From Folioceros fuciformis (Eukaryota > Anthocerotophyta > Anthocerotopsida > Anthocerotales): DNA of 64,000 nucleotides. A model generated the notes under the pieces. It was not told the origin of the DNA, did no database searches, and was given only the letters and a program-made list of their open reading frames with translations. The position numbers and the translations under genes were made by a program. The stretch is from contig JBNGIO010006282.1 in the NCBI GenBank assembly GCA_049999805.1, forward strand, positions 1 to 64,000, in the 5' to 3' direction. Positions 37,511 through 48,950 of this stretch are shown here, in pieces; the stretch's first letter is position 1, and every line of letters begins with the position of its first letter.

Positions 37511-39714
37511 AGGGCTTTCAGTGTTCTCTTGTACTCATGAAACGTGCCATGGAATGCTGTTGCTTTGCCTCCCGAGATTACCCACAGTTCATCCACACTG
37601 CCAGAGATTAGATGCTCGTCGTGACTGATCATCAGCACCCCTCCCTCAAAAAGATTCAGCCCCGCAATAAGCGCCTCCACTGCATCCAAGTCCAAGTGAT
37701 TGGACGGCTCGTCGAGAAGAAGGATGTGTGGCTTGTTGAAGGTGATTTTGGCGAAGGCAACACGACTTTTCTGGCCACCAGAGAGGGTATACATGGGCTG
37801 GAGGGCCAAGTTACCTGAGATGCCAAATGACCCCAAGTGGGAACGAAGCTTTTGCTCCACAGATCCGGGGAAGCAACTTGCCATGTAGAGCAAAGGGGTG
37901 GAAGATAGGTCCAGTCCATCCACGTGATGCTGGCTGAAGACCGCCATTCTCACCTTGGCCGATCTAAAAACTGTACCTGAAATTGGCTCCAGCTCGCCGG
38001 AGATGAGCTTCAGCAGAGTGGACTTCCCAATACCGTTAGGACCGACCATGGCCAGACGGCTGTCCAGATCCAAACCAAAGTTGAGGTCCTTGAAGAGGAC
38101 AGGACCGCCTGGATAAGCGAAAGAGGCATCACTAAAGCTGATGATAGGAGCGCTAGGCTTGTCATCTGGTGTCGGAAACTCGAACTTGTAGTCTGGATCA
38201 TTCACCACAGCATCCACATGCCCGATCCTCTCCAGCGCCTTGATCCTGGACTGCACCAGGGCTGCCCGCTTAGCATTGTACCGGAACTTGTCCACGAACG
38301 CCTGAATGTGAGCCCGGGTGCGCTCATTGGCTTCGTGCGCCTTCTGCCGATTCCGCAGACGCTCATCCCTGGTGCGCTCAAATGTGTCATAATCCCCCTT
38401 ATACGTCACCAGCTTCTGCTGATGAAGATGCAGGATATCCGTCACCACCGAATTCAAAAACTCTCTCGCATGGGACACAACAATTAGCGTCTTTGGCCAC
38501 TTCACCAAATAAGTCTCCAGCCACAACACGGCGTGCAAGTCCAGATGATTGGTCGGTTCATCAAGAAGTAGCAAATCCGGCTCCACGAACAAAGCTCGTG
38601 CCAGGGCCACCCGCATTCTCCACCCTCCGGAAAACGTCCTGGTAGACCTAGCCTGCATTTCCGCATCAAAACTCAAACCGGCAAGAATGGATGCCGCACG
38701 CGCCTCCGCCGAGTAAGCATCGATCAGCTCCAACCTCTTGTAGATGTGCTCCAATCTGGCCGACACAGCGTCCTTGTCCTTCTCTTCCTCCTTTCCCCCT
38801 TCGCCGCTGGCCAGGTCCGCCGACTTCTGCCTCGGCTCCGCCCCGCTCCCAGTCTCCCTCTGCTGCGCTATCAGCCTAGCCTCCTCCTCCAGCAGCTGCG
38901 CTCTCTCGACATCCGAGCTCAACACGCACTGCAGCACCGTTGTGTCATCCCCTATCACCTCCTGCTCGACATGCAAGATTTGGCAGTTCTTCGGGATCCC
39001 GTCGATTGCATGCTGTGCCATATGCTTCAGAAAGGTGGTCTTGCCCGTCCCGTTCCTCCCCACTAGGCCGTACCGACGGCCGTATGCTAGCGTCACGGTG
39101 CCTTCGTTGATTAGCTCCTTCCCTCCCATGGAAATGGAGAAATTCTCCAACCTAATGTCCTTCGGAACGCTTCCCTCCCCGACTCCGCCATGGTTCACCA
39201 GCACCGCCGGCATCCCCACCACGGCCGCCTCCGCCGCCGCCAGGTGCGCCTGGTAATCTGACTGCCGCTGCCGCTCCTCCTTCCGCCTCTTCCTCTCCAG
39301 CTTCAGCCGCTCCCGCTCAGACACCTGCGGCGTCCCGGCCCCGTGATCCGGCCTGCTTGCCAGTCCGGTCTCCCGCATCCCATCCAACATCCGCACAGGC
39401 GCAGCCAGGCTGCGGTAACCTCCCCTGGCGGCGGCATTCCTGCCTGCGAATTTCTGCGACCAGGTCGCACAGACTGCCCTCGCCTCTGCTTCATCATGCA
39501 CACACTCTGCAGCCACCAGCAGTGGCCCCAGCGCTTCCAGCGCCAATTCTCCTTCCCATCCGAAGTCGAACGCCTCGTCTTGCAGCACCCGGATGATGTA
39601 GTCGACTATGACCTCGTCCACCTGCTCCGCTTTCCTCCCCAGCACCTCGTACACGTATTTCTGCACCGTCTCGTCCCGCGGCGGCGCTCCTGGATTCCAC
39701 ATCGGGACCGGCAT
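37507..39714 (-). CDS. ABCF3: ABC-F family ATPase, GCN20/ABCF3 type (soluble)
   Basis: Single-exon, 735 aa, ATG 39714 (preferred over an upstream GTG at 39762). ABC-F proteins have two ATPase cassettes and no membrane domain. The GCN20/ABCF3 branch acts on ribosomes and, with GCN1, helps GCN2 sense amino-acid shortage. N-terminal region (1-170) carries the ABCF3-specific VYEVLGRKAEQVDE...DFDFG segment. Cassette 1: Walker A GRNGTGKTT, signature FSGGWRMRVALARAL, Walker B LLLLDEPTNHLD. A charged linker follows (RLRNRQKAHEANERTRAHIQ). Cassette 2: GPNGIGKSTLLK, LSGGQKSRVAFAK, ILLLDEPSNHLD, with a His switch in VLMISHDEHL. The frame continues after the stop into in-frame 36-bp repeats. Confidence 0.93.
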   Translation of the reverse strand: MPVPMWNPGAPPRDETVQKYVYEVLGRKAEQVDEVIVDYIIRVLQDEAFDFGWEGELALEALGPLLVAAECVHDEAEARAVCATWSQKFAGRNAAARGGYRSLAAPVRMLDGMRETGLASRPDHGAGTPQVSERERLKLERKRRKEERQRQSDYQAHLAAAEAAVVGMPAVLVNHGGVGEGSVPKDIRLENFSISMGGKELINEGTVTLAYGRRYGLVGRNGTGKTTFLKHMAQHAIDGIPKNCQILHVEQEVIGDDTTVLQCVLSSDVERAQLLEEEARLIAQQRETGSGAEPRQKSADLASGEGGKEEEKDKDAVSARLEHIYKRLELIDAYSAEARAASILAGLSFDAEMQARSTRTFSGGWRMRVALARALFVEPDLLLLDEPTNHLDLHAVLWLETYLVKWPKTLIVVSHAREFLNSVVTDILHLHQQKLVTYKGDYDTFERTRDERLRNRQKAHEANERTRAHIQAFVDKFRYNAKRAALVQSRIKALERIGHVDAVVNDPDYKFEFPTPDDKPSAPIISFSDASFAYPGGPVLFKDLNFGLDLDSRLAMVGPNGIGKSTLLKLISGELEPISGTVFRSAKVRMAVFSQHHVDGLDLSSTPLLYMASCFPGSVEQKLRSHLGSFGISGNLALQPMYTLSGGQKSRVAFAKITFNKPHILLLDEPSNHLDLDAVEALIAGLNLFEGGVLMISHDEHLISGSVDELWVISGGKATAFHGTFHEYKRTLKAL

Positions 39715-40116
39715 GGCTGCTCTCCTCTGCAATCCGATCGCTCGGATGCGGTCCTCTCTCACGCACGCACCTCGCCTTCAAGCCTCACCGTGCTTCCCTA
39801 GGGCTGGGACGTAAGGTGACTAGCAAGAGCAACGGTGACCGGCGGTGCAATAGGTAGCCGGTTAGTGATTAAAGGATGACATACATACATCTGTAGGTTT
39901 GCGGATAACACAAGTCTTATGACAATCTGTACATGTCTGTTGGCCGAACAAGAGAGCGAGTTTCAGGGTGCGTCGGTATCTGGGAGGTCCCAAGCCAAGC
40001 GAACAACGCCCTGCCCCTGTACAAGAACTGCGTACCACAGAAGGATTGTCAAGTGAGGAAACAGTTGTCTTGCTTCTGCAGGAGAGGCTTTCAGTCAGGG
40101 GGGAAGGAGAGCTAGA
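39715..40116. other. Short intergenic region
   Basis: About 400 bp: upstream region of the ABCF3-like gene and downstream region of the unidentified minus-strand gene. No other feature seen. Confidence 0.5.
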
Positions 40117-41912
40117 TTAAAAACTGACAGCATGATCCTTGTCGATGTTGTGATGTCTCGGGATCACAGCCACTACATCAACAGTGATCGTGCCATTCTG
40201 CCAACAGGAGAACAGATGAGCAAGGTTTGCACAGAACTGGTGAGCAGCATGAGATGATGTGATGTGAGGGAAGACATACCGGGCACAGCAATGGTTCTAG
40301 ACTAATGCAGCACATGGGTATGGAGGACGGAGAATCAGTTCTGTGTGGAGGAGTGTTGAGGACGTGGCCGGAGTCGGCACGTTGGATGACATGGAGACCT
40401 TCTCCACCTGCGAGGGCTCCGAGCACAGCTTTCCTCACCTGCCGCATGAGAAGGTTGGAAATGGGCTTCAGCACACCCCCCTGCTGGAAGGAAATGGCTT
40501 CAGCACGCTTTTTCAGCCTTCTTGTGGTCTTCAATGGTGCTTACCTGGAAAGGCATGGCTGATACGTAGGCTTCTTCTATGCAGAAATTCTGAGATAGAG
40601 TATGCTGGACCGCAACTTCCTCAGCCATCTGCAGGGAGGTGAAGAACAGTGAGCTTCAGTCTTGCGTGGTTGGATGTTACAGCAAAGACTGCACGTGGGT
40701 ACAGTGGAGAGAAGCACTACCTCGTCGGGATCGGAGTTGGCAAAGTCCTGGTGCTCGCGGTGGCTGTTGTCAGCCAGCCCAGCAATAGCTTCCATCTGCA
40801 GTCAAATTTTTGAGACCTCGGATGAGGCTCAACAGGGCTGGATCACTATGAAGGAGCTCATCTTCGACATGCTAGACATAGAAACAACATGAATCTCAAG
40901 CCGCAAGTGAACAGACGTACGAGATAACCGAACAGCAGCCCAGTGTTGTGATTTGGGCATGCAATGGCCACGATGTCTCTGCAGAATCAAGATAACCTTA
41001 GAATTTTTTGAATTCGTATAGCAGCCAAACAGGAACATGGTCGTGGGAGGCCCGTCAACTCTGACATGCCTGAGGAGTTTGGGATCTGAAGAACGTCGCC
41101 ATAGTAGCTGGTCCACAGCCTTGGATGTTAAGGACTGCACATTGCCGAACATAGATGACCACTAGGCTAATTGGCACATGGGCAAAGACGAGCAGTAGCT
41201 ACTAGCAAACATGAAGACAGCACCATCAGCTGTCCCTTCCTTTACCAGAAGGAATGCTTGCTGCTCCAAGGTGAGACGCGGATTTATGAAGACCTGAAAG
41301 AGGAATCAGATCAAAACAATTCTCGAGAATCATGTACCCCATGGATGAAGCAAGAATCAAGTTTTGCTGCGACCAATTGCTTTAAGTTGCAAGGACAACG
41401 ACTAGATGAACGCTTCCCGTACCATGAAATTCCAGAGTCTGCACATCACCCAGATTCCAGAGGTCGCGATGTGCACACAATCAGCTTAACTGCAGGGACA
41501 ACTATAATTCCACAGGGTTCCCGAACTATCTCCGACTCCCAGAAAGTGAAAGCAACAGAGACTAACCGCCGCACGACAAATTGCACACTCCATTGCTTGA
41601 ACATGCCAGAGATCCTGACGATCTGAGAAAACCCAGAAAAGAAGAGAAAAGAAGAGAACGACGTCAGATGCGTACAGTCTTTCACGCATCGATGGATTTG
41701 AATACGGAAGGAACCCACAAAGGAATCCATACCTCGTCATACACGGTGAACAAGGCAAATTCTACCACACCAGGAACTGGTTCTGCAAACAGGTTGCTTG
41801 CCAGCCTATAACATGAGCAATCGTCTCGCAATTCGGCCCGATCCTCAGAGACTGGATGGCTCTCCGAGAGCGAATTATTACGGGATCGAAAGATGAAGAA
41901 GTCCGGGGCCAT
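40117..41912 (-). CDS. Unidentified multi-exon gene
   Basis: I do not recognise this gene, but a chain of short segments between good splice sites reads through. From the 5' end: MAPDFFIFRS (ATG 41912, donor GTAATA) joins to QPVPGVVEFALFTVYDE (donor GTATGG). After less certain exons come QLVAAKLDSCFIHG, VFINPRLTLEQQAFLL, SLTSKAVDQLLWRRSSDPKL, RDIVAIACPNHNTGLLFGYL, MEAIAGLADNSHREHQDF, MAEEVAVQHTLSQNFCIEEA, QGGVLKPISNLLMRQ and a last exon 40197-40117 ending VDVVAVIPRHHNIDKDHAVS. Most joins are phase 0. One intron would use a GC donor (CTCAG then GCATGT). The product looks soluble and helical. The exon chain near 41350-41640 does not close cleanly, so the model is incomplete, or the gene is broken there. 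Confidence 0.45.
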
Positions 41913-42570
41913 TTCTGGCCCCCGACAATACGAGACAGCCTTTAGTCACAAATGCAGGACAGTTGCTGTCATTGGCTGTAATGCTGCATTTGCTGTTAGT
42001 GGTTGTAACAGAATGCCAGTGTCCTCAACTTCTTCAAATTTAGGAGATACCCAATGCTGTGATTGGAGGTTTCCTAAAGACAAGACATCGATCACTCGTA
42101 ATCCAGCCTATCAAGGCGCGTAATAAAATGGTGGGCTGTAGTTTTTGCTTTAGCCAATGGCGTTCGAAGATGAACGGAAACATCTCCGGAAAATATGGCC
42201 ACGGACATCTATCGCTGCAGAGCATAGCCATGTCATTCTACCTCTGGAAAGCATAACCGTGACAGTCTGTGGAAAACAAAGCAACGGAAGTCTGTCAAGG
42301 GAAAACATAGCAATGGAAGTCTATCAATGGGAACCATAGCAATGGAAGTCCATCACTGGAAAACATAATCAGGCACTGGCCTGGGATAAACCTAGACTAC
42401 TTGTTTCAGTCACACAACTACGAAAAACGTAGCTGTGGAAGAGCCAATGAACGATTCATTCCATTGACAGCCATGGAGATATCCGTCTTTGTGTACTACA
42501 GCTAGGAGCTTCGCAGGCAACTGTCTGGAAGGAACATTTTATGTTGTGAGGACCTGAATGCATTTCTCTG
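41913..42570. other. Intergenic region with a short degenerate repeat
   Basis: Between about 42180 and 42370 a motif like AAAACATAGCAATGGAAGTC TATCA recurs at roughly 28-37 bp spacing with divergence. Otherwise nothing recognised. The right end is the 3' flank of the p34-like gene. Confidence 0.5.
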
Positions 42571-44510
42571 CTACTCGGTCTCACTCCATCCTTCGTCATC
42601 ACCGCCAAACATCGCTGCCATCTGCATAGCAAGCCTTGCTGCTGTGTCCCGCCTGTGAGAATCTGACATGTTGCGCAAGTTCTCTCGTAGGGACAGCATT
42701 TCCTGCATCAATTTCTCCACGTCATCTATCCCGGGTTCCTTGTCGTCTGGTGAAGATAGGCTCACAGGCCCTTGCGCAGCATGGGCGTTCCCATTTTCTT
42801 GTGGATTTGCAACGATGTTGTTGGGTACTGACACATCAGCTGGGACCTCTGAAGTGGGGTCCATAGATGTGGTACTCCCAGCAGCCTCCACCATAGAGCT
42901 GGACGGAGATGTTGGGGCACCACTAGGCTCCGACTGTCGTTCCTCATCGAAGCCCTCGTCTCTTTCACCAACTGCATCTTGCCCTGCTTTCGGTGCTTTG
43001 CTACTTGCGTCTAGGACTGACACCTCCACAGTTGAGTCCCTGTCTGATTGTTTCCACTGATGCTCGTTCACATCCCACACTTCCTCAGCAGAAGCATTAG
43101 AGAGAAGTTCATATTCAAAGGAGATTTCTGACTCGTCATCACTGAAGGCTTCATCTGTGGGTCGGATGAAACCAATCAAGATTTGTCAGCACACGACCAA
43201 AGATAGGACTAAACCTCCTCCAGACCGCATACAAGAAGCAAAAGGCTTAGGGGAAAAAAAACTGACCACCATTCTCCACGCTAGGTGGTGCGTCACTGAG
43301 TTTTGCAAGAGGCTTCATCACCATCCCAGGCCACATGTGTGCAGATAGTGCATCTCCAACACGAGAAATCCCCTGAGAGTCCCCCTCTACTGAGAGACCT
43401 GTTGTCAAGATAATCACACCATCCAAGCTCAACAAAGGCTACAGGGTAGAGAAGTCAAGCACTAATACGTCCCAGGAAAGCTGATGATCCACATACACTT
43501 GTCAAAATCTTCGTTGATGGCACAGGTTTCGATATACTCGATGCCCCTCTCACTGCACCACTCAATGCAAGCCCGTCTTCTCTCATTGAATGCTCTGTCA
43601 TCTTCCTTAGCCAGCAAACTGCTGCCTTCTGTTCGCTCAAGCCCATACTCCAGAAACTCCGGATGCGGATCACTGGACGATTCCCCCCTTTTCAAAAGCC
43701 ACCTCCTGTATTCCACATGCCCAAAATGTTCTGGAACACGGTCAGCCTTATTTCCCACACACAAGAGAATCTGGACGCTTTCCAGCTGTGCTCCATCAGC
43801 CCAAGCTCGCATGGCATCAAACGACGATGACTGCACACAAACGTTGTTCTCACATCAACCAATGTGGATCAATCCCATCAACATCCCAACTGCCCAGCTT
43901 GCAGAATTCAAATCAGCCACAAACCCAACAGAATTTTTCATGAACCCCACAGATAACTTACATCGCTCAGGTCAAAAACCATGACCACGGCCTCACAATT
44001 TCCCGCCATGGAATGCATCCTACGGCCATCATCCACGTTCTTGTCCTCAATCGGGCCCACCCAGATGCTCACGTCCGCTGTGTAGTACTTAGTGTCAATC
44101 CTCCAACTGCAGCAAAACCTACAAATCATTCTCTGCACCCAAATCCAACTCCATCCAACCCACACCGGAGCATCATCATCCAACACCCAATACCTTCAAA
44201 AAACCTCTGATGCTCCATACGGGCACCTACCCATGGCAACTGACCCCGGAAGATGGTGCTCCATCGGACGCTCCTTTGGTCAATTCTACAAACTCCCCAG
44301 GTACAATATGCATCTCACGTCCCAGTGGCAACCAAGCTCAAAAACCAGATAGAACATTGCACCAAAAGCATGGGCGTTTAAACTCTCACTGTTCACAATG
44401 GACCGCTTGCCAACATCCCGAGGTCCAAGCACAAGTATGCTAGGCCTGGCAGACAGAGCACGTCCATCAGCCCTGTGCTCCTCCATTGCCACCGGTACAT
44501 CCATTCCCAT
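42571..44510 (-). CDS. p34/AAGAB-like alpha- and gamma-adaptin-binding protein
   Basis: Cytosolic GTPase-like chaperone that helps assemble AP-1/AP-2 clathrin adaptor complexes. Six exons: 44510-44390, 44285-44231, 44106-43962, 43830-43497, 43398-43270, 43154-42571; all GT-AG; 455 aa. Motifs: P-loop-like SILVLGPRDVGKRSIVN, then WRIDTKYYTADVSIWV, VVMVFDLSD, the NKxD-type ILLCVGNKADRVP, HVEYRRWLLKR, DPHPEFLEYGLERTEGSSLL, IEYIETCAINEDFDKC, and GDALSAHMWPGMVMKP. This order matches plant p34 homologues. The C-terminal 190 residues are acidic and low complexity, ending in a helix (VEKLMQEMLSLRENLRNMS) that in the family mediates dimerisation or adaptor contact. Head-to-head with the DHHC gene at 44800, 289 bp apart. 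Confidence 0.9.
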
Positions 44511-44799
44511 CCTCCACGATCCGCACGCTTGCGCTTCGTCTCGGACCAGATCTCGACACTGGGGCCCTTCACATCGGATGTAACGTCCTCCCGTGCCGGT
44601 TTTGAACGAGCCTACAGTAAGAATCTGTCGACGTCTCCCACTGTTGTTTTCGTATTTCTCTGTCTACACAAGAGTCCTTCATGACAAAGTAGAAAAACTA
44701 AGCAGCCGTGAAGTACGTACTTGTCACAGGTCGCAGGTGTGACCTGCTGGAGAGAGTTACATCTGCTCCTATCTGCCTTTGCCTCAATTTTGCCGCAAG
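44511..44799. promoter_or_regulatory. Shared upstream region of a divergent gene pair
   Basis: 289 bp between the start codons of the p34-like gene (minus) and the DHHC-PAT gene (plus). Both encode trafficking-related proteins. A bidirectional promoter is implied by the distance; no specific element is visible. Confidence 0.4.
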
Positions 44800-47077
44800 A
44801 TGATGAATCCAGGGCAATGGCTTCTGGTCTCTTATTTGGCAGTCTTGCCGCTGATCATAGTGGTGCTTCTGTGTGGGGAGAAGCGGATGTTTGAGGGCAC
44901 GTTTGTGCAGCGTGCCCACTACTGGATAACCAGCGGATCCTGCGATTGCTTCCAGTAAGTTGGGTCTGGACTGAAATCACTCTTGATTGTGAGGGTGGGG
45001 TGTTTCTTGAAACTGGATTCGATCATGATCATGAGGTATGTGCAGGAAGCTGGTCGGACTAGTTTTCGGTGAGAGGGGAACGCGGGCATGTGCTTCTGTG
45101 GAGCACGCCTGCTGTGAACGGCCAAATCCTGTATTGCAGGCATGTGCCCACAATTGGGCTCTGTTGATCGTATGTCGATGGTAGTTTTGGGAGTAGAGTT
45201 TTCTGAGGCCACAATGTTGATTTTTGCAGCTTTTCTATCTGTCCTTAATTCTTGGTATCTACTATACGTTCATTACGACATGCTTCAAGTTCATTCCTGG
45301 ATACTATGTCTCAGCTCTGCACAAGTAGGCTTCCTGGAATCGTCCTTGTACATAGCTATCGAGTGTATCGAGTTAGCTTCATTTCTGCGAGCAGTTGGAA
45401 TTATTTCGTTGGTTCTCTGATGCTTTGAGAGCAGTTATGAGAAGTGCGTTTGTTTGTTCAGATATACAGGAACTGCGGCAGTCCTTTTTGGGTTGGTGAT
45501 CTTCCTGGTGACTAGTTTCTCTGATCCAGGCACCATAACAGCGGCAACCTTGGGCCAGCACGAGGCGACATATGCATATGACAATATCATTTACGAGCCG
45601 AAGGACTGCACAACCTGCGAAGTCCCTCGGTCTGTACTGATGCCTTGTATTTTGGTGCTAGAAGGTTCTTATGATGTGTGGAAGGCTCATGTTTCGGATG
45701 AAGAAGTTTGCCTAATGTCTGTTCATACTGACTTCTGGAGTTGCTTGCCTCTGCAGTCCTGCTCGATCCAAGCACTGCAGCATTTGTGATCGCTGTGTTG
45801 CCCGCTTTGACCATCATTGTGGTTGGATGGTCAGTGCTGCGAACCTCCAACTGCTGGCAATGCCTCTGCAGCCTTGAAAGGTTACTGTTGTGACCTTTCT
45901 GTTTGATATGACTGCCTGTAGCTGTCAAATCTGTTCTTTTTGTTGCTGAGCTGTTGTGGATTGTGTGCAGAATAACTGCATAGGGGAGAACAACCTTCGT
46001 TACTTCTTAGCGTTTCTTGTGTGGTAAGTGTTTGGTGCAGTGGCATTGATCCTTTTCTGTGTCCATCGACCGACATGATTGTCAAGGTCACAACATGCGC
46101 GGCGGTTGTTCTGTGCAGGCATTCTCTACTGTGCTGGTACGGGGTGTATGTCTTGATAGCCATTTTGGCTAGTGAGGTACGAGACAGAAGAGTTGTGCAC
46201 ACACTCAAGTGTATGTACTCACCTCTGTCAGAGTTGGTTCACATGCGGTGCTTTTTGCCCCTTGATGATGCTCTTCAAGTTCACCCGGTACAAACAACTG
46301 TGATTGCTGTGTCTTATTCCAGTCATTTCACAAGCTGCTGTTTGTTGGGGCAGATTACTTTGGGCCAAAAGTTCCTGGACAGGACCTGGTCATTCATGTT
46401 ATTCAGGTACGAAGAGGCGCTGAATTCTCGCAACTTGGTTTGTTCGTTTTTACACCTGCTTGTAATTATCATGAGGGGATGCAACGGCACGTGATGAGAT
46501 ATAGCTGATTTGTGTGCCTCGTTTTCTGCGCTTTCAAATTGATTGCAGTGGCTCATGGCATACTACTGGACGCAATTACTGTTAATGCTCTTCCTTGTAG
46601 TCATATCGTTCTTGCTCATGGGTTTTCTGGGCTACCATCTCTACCTGGTGGCAACCAACACTACCACAAATGAGGTGTGCGCCAATTGCACTCGTGCAAT
46701 GTTTTGTTGGGCATTTTGATTCCTGGGTACGAAATTCATGCTGATTTATAGCACCAGGCAGGATGCATAACTCGAAACTGCACAGCATCCCAGGTATGTG
46801 GACCACTAACTTGCCTTTCAATGCGGTGTACCAGTCCTTCAAGTGGGACACGTATCTAAGGTATCATGAGCAGCTCGCAGCACAAAGACAAGCTGCGGAC
46901 GGCAGTCATTCCAAAAGTAAGTCATCCAGTGTGGTACAATGGTTTTGCTTCTGGCGGGGAGGAAGGGGGCCAATCCCAGTGAAGAAGAACATCTACAACA
47001 GGGGTCTTCGAAGCAATTTCACGGAGATTTTGTGGCCTCACAGCACTCGGTCAACAGCATCTCGGAAACAGAAATAG
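44800..47077 (+). CDS. DHHC-type protein S-acyltransferase (palmitoyltransferase), PAT17-like
   Basis: Adds palmitate to cysteines of target proteins at endomembranes. Ten exons: 44800-44954, 45046-45139, 45230-45324, 45462-45629, 45757-45829, 45971-46023, 46119-46210, 46354-46406, 46549-46674, 46835-47077; 383 aa. Four membrane helices: near residues 5-25, 80-105, 115-135 ([15 protein letters not shown] and [16 protein letters not shown] fall in this half) and after the catalytic core ([17 protein letters not shown]). The DHHC-CRD is complete: [46 protein letters not shown] (TTxE motif) then follows. Layout and sequence match the Arabidopsis PAT17 subgroup. The second intron uses a GC donor (TTGCAG then GCATGT). 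The last exon is duplicated at 58137-58462. Confidence 0.9.
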
Positions 47078-48086
47078 GAGTGGGCAGTGGGGTATGCAGA
47101 AGGCTTTGATTCTTAGGAGGCGTGATCCGCCAACATCCCAAGTTGAGGAGGACGAAAGGGGAAGACAGAATCCTCAGCAACGATACTTCTTCCGTAATAA
47201 TTGTTTCTATAAGAGGCTCCCGGCTCAAATTCAAAAGACATGTATTGGCGATGCCAACACGACAATCTGTCCATTGCGCTCGTATCACCTTGCTGAACTC
47301 ATTTGAACGGCTCGCGCAAACTCGTTGCTCTTCAGGTCATCACGACATGACACGCATGCAACCCCATTGCCAGGAATGCTCTCCTGGTCATTGCCCAATC
47401 ATAAGCATGCAACCTAATACGGCAGAGACGCAGAATTCGCATCGGAAAAGAATTCTATTCAAGTCCACTAAGCACGAATTTTGGCCATGGATTTCGTACT
47501 TCACCACTACATACTTGCTACAGAGGGAACCCATCCCCATCTCAGCAGGATGTTTAATTGCCAGATTCTTATAAACGCGTGCCCAAAAAGCTTAGAGAAA
47601 GTACTTATCTAAGTAGTTACAAAAGCTTAGATTAAAGGACATTTTAAAGCACTTTTTTTTTAGGGTATAGCTTAAGGTATCACAATGAACAATAGCTTTA
47701 AGGTTGCATGGCTTTAATTTGTAGTTGCTTTATCTTAACGTTGCACAAAAGCGATATTAAGCTTAAGAAATTATCACAGTTATTGCTTATCATAATCACT
47801 GCTCACATCATGAACAATGTTAACCTTAACATTGCTCTTGTATTATGAAAGCCTTTCATGTTAAGCTTAACATTGCTCTTGTAGCATGAGAGCCTTTCAT
47901 GCAACTCGCCTCCGAGATTCAAGGTACTCATGGTACTGTCCCATTTAAAAGATTTAATACACTATAACAAACATGCCTTTGGGCGATGCCATGAATATCG
48001 ATGGGTCTCTTGGGCTTCGTGTCACTATATTTTATTAATTTCACATAATAAATATATACTAAGTCTACATATGTCATACACGAGCG

Positions 48087-48192
48087 GCTATGCATTTCAC
48101 ACAACATAGGGGTGGCTATGCATTTCACATAACATAGGGGTGGCTATGCATTTCACACAACATAGGGGTGGCTATGCATTTCACACAACATA
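48087..48192. repeat. 28-bp tandem repeat, about four copies
   Basis: Unit GGGGTGGCTATGCATTTCAC followed by ACAACATA, nearly identical between copies (one unit has ATAACATA). Confidence 0.9.
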
Positions 48193-48839
48193 GGACACCA
48201 TGTCATTAATGCTATTGGGACTTTGGCCCAAGATGCCATAAATTAATATTATTTGGGCCCAAGATGCCATAAAAACTATTTAGGCCTTTTGGCTATTGGG
48301 ACACCATGTTATTGGGACACCATGTGCCTCTTGGCTATTGGGACACCATGCTATTGGGACACCATGCCATTAATATTGTTTGGCCTAAGATGCCATAAAT
48401 TAATATTATTTGGGCCCAAGATGTCATAAAAACTGTTTGGGCTTCTTGGCTATGCGGCTACGTGTCATTATATTTTATCAATGCCACATTAATGTCACAT
48501 ACCATACCAGTGGTATATTATACATATATATAGAAAGGAAATATAAACGTATAAACATCATGGTATGTATGTATATAGAAAGATCTAGTGTTGCACGTGT
48601 CTCCAAAATTCATGGCCTGTGTTTCTCTTACTTTCCCCACCACACTCACCATATGATGGTTGGAGGGGTTCGCTTTTGGCTTTTCTCCTTAGTCATATTC
48701 ACGAGATGCGTACTTGACCGCCTTGTCACCCATAACGGATCTGCGACATCTCACTTTTTTCGTCTTTTGCCGCGAGGGTTTGAAGGGTTTTGAAGGTCTC
48801 TGCGAACGCCTTTGAAGTTCAACACTAACTACAGGCTCT

Positions 48840-48950
48840 TCGAGGCCTTGCTCCTCCTCACTTGCCTCCTCACTTGATGGGGCCTTACTCCTCCTCACTT
48901 GCCTCCTCACTTGATGGGGCCTTACTCCTCCTCACTTGCCTCCTCACTTA
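48840..48950. repeat. 37-bp tandem repeat, about three copies
   Basis: Unit GCCTTACTCCTCCTCACTTG followed by CCTCCTCACTTGATGGG. Internally it also contains the 12-bp sub-repeat CCTCCTCACTTG. Confidence 0.85.

Noticed and set aside
39714-39762. ABCF3 start at 39762
   Set aside because: That codon is GTG; ATG 39714 gives the family-typical length.
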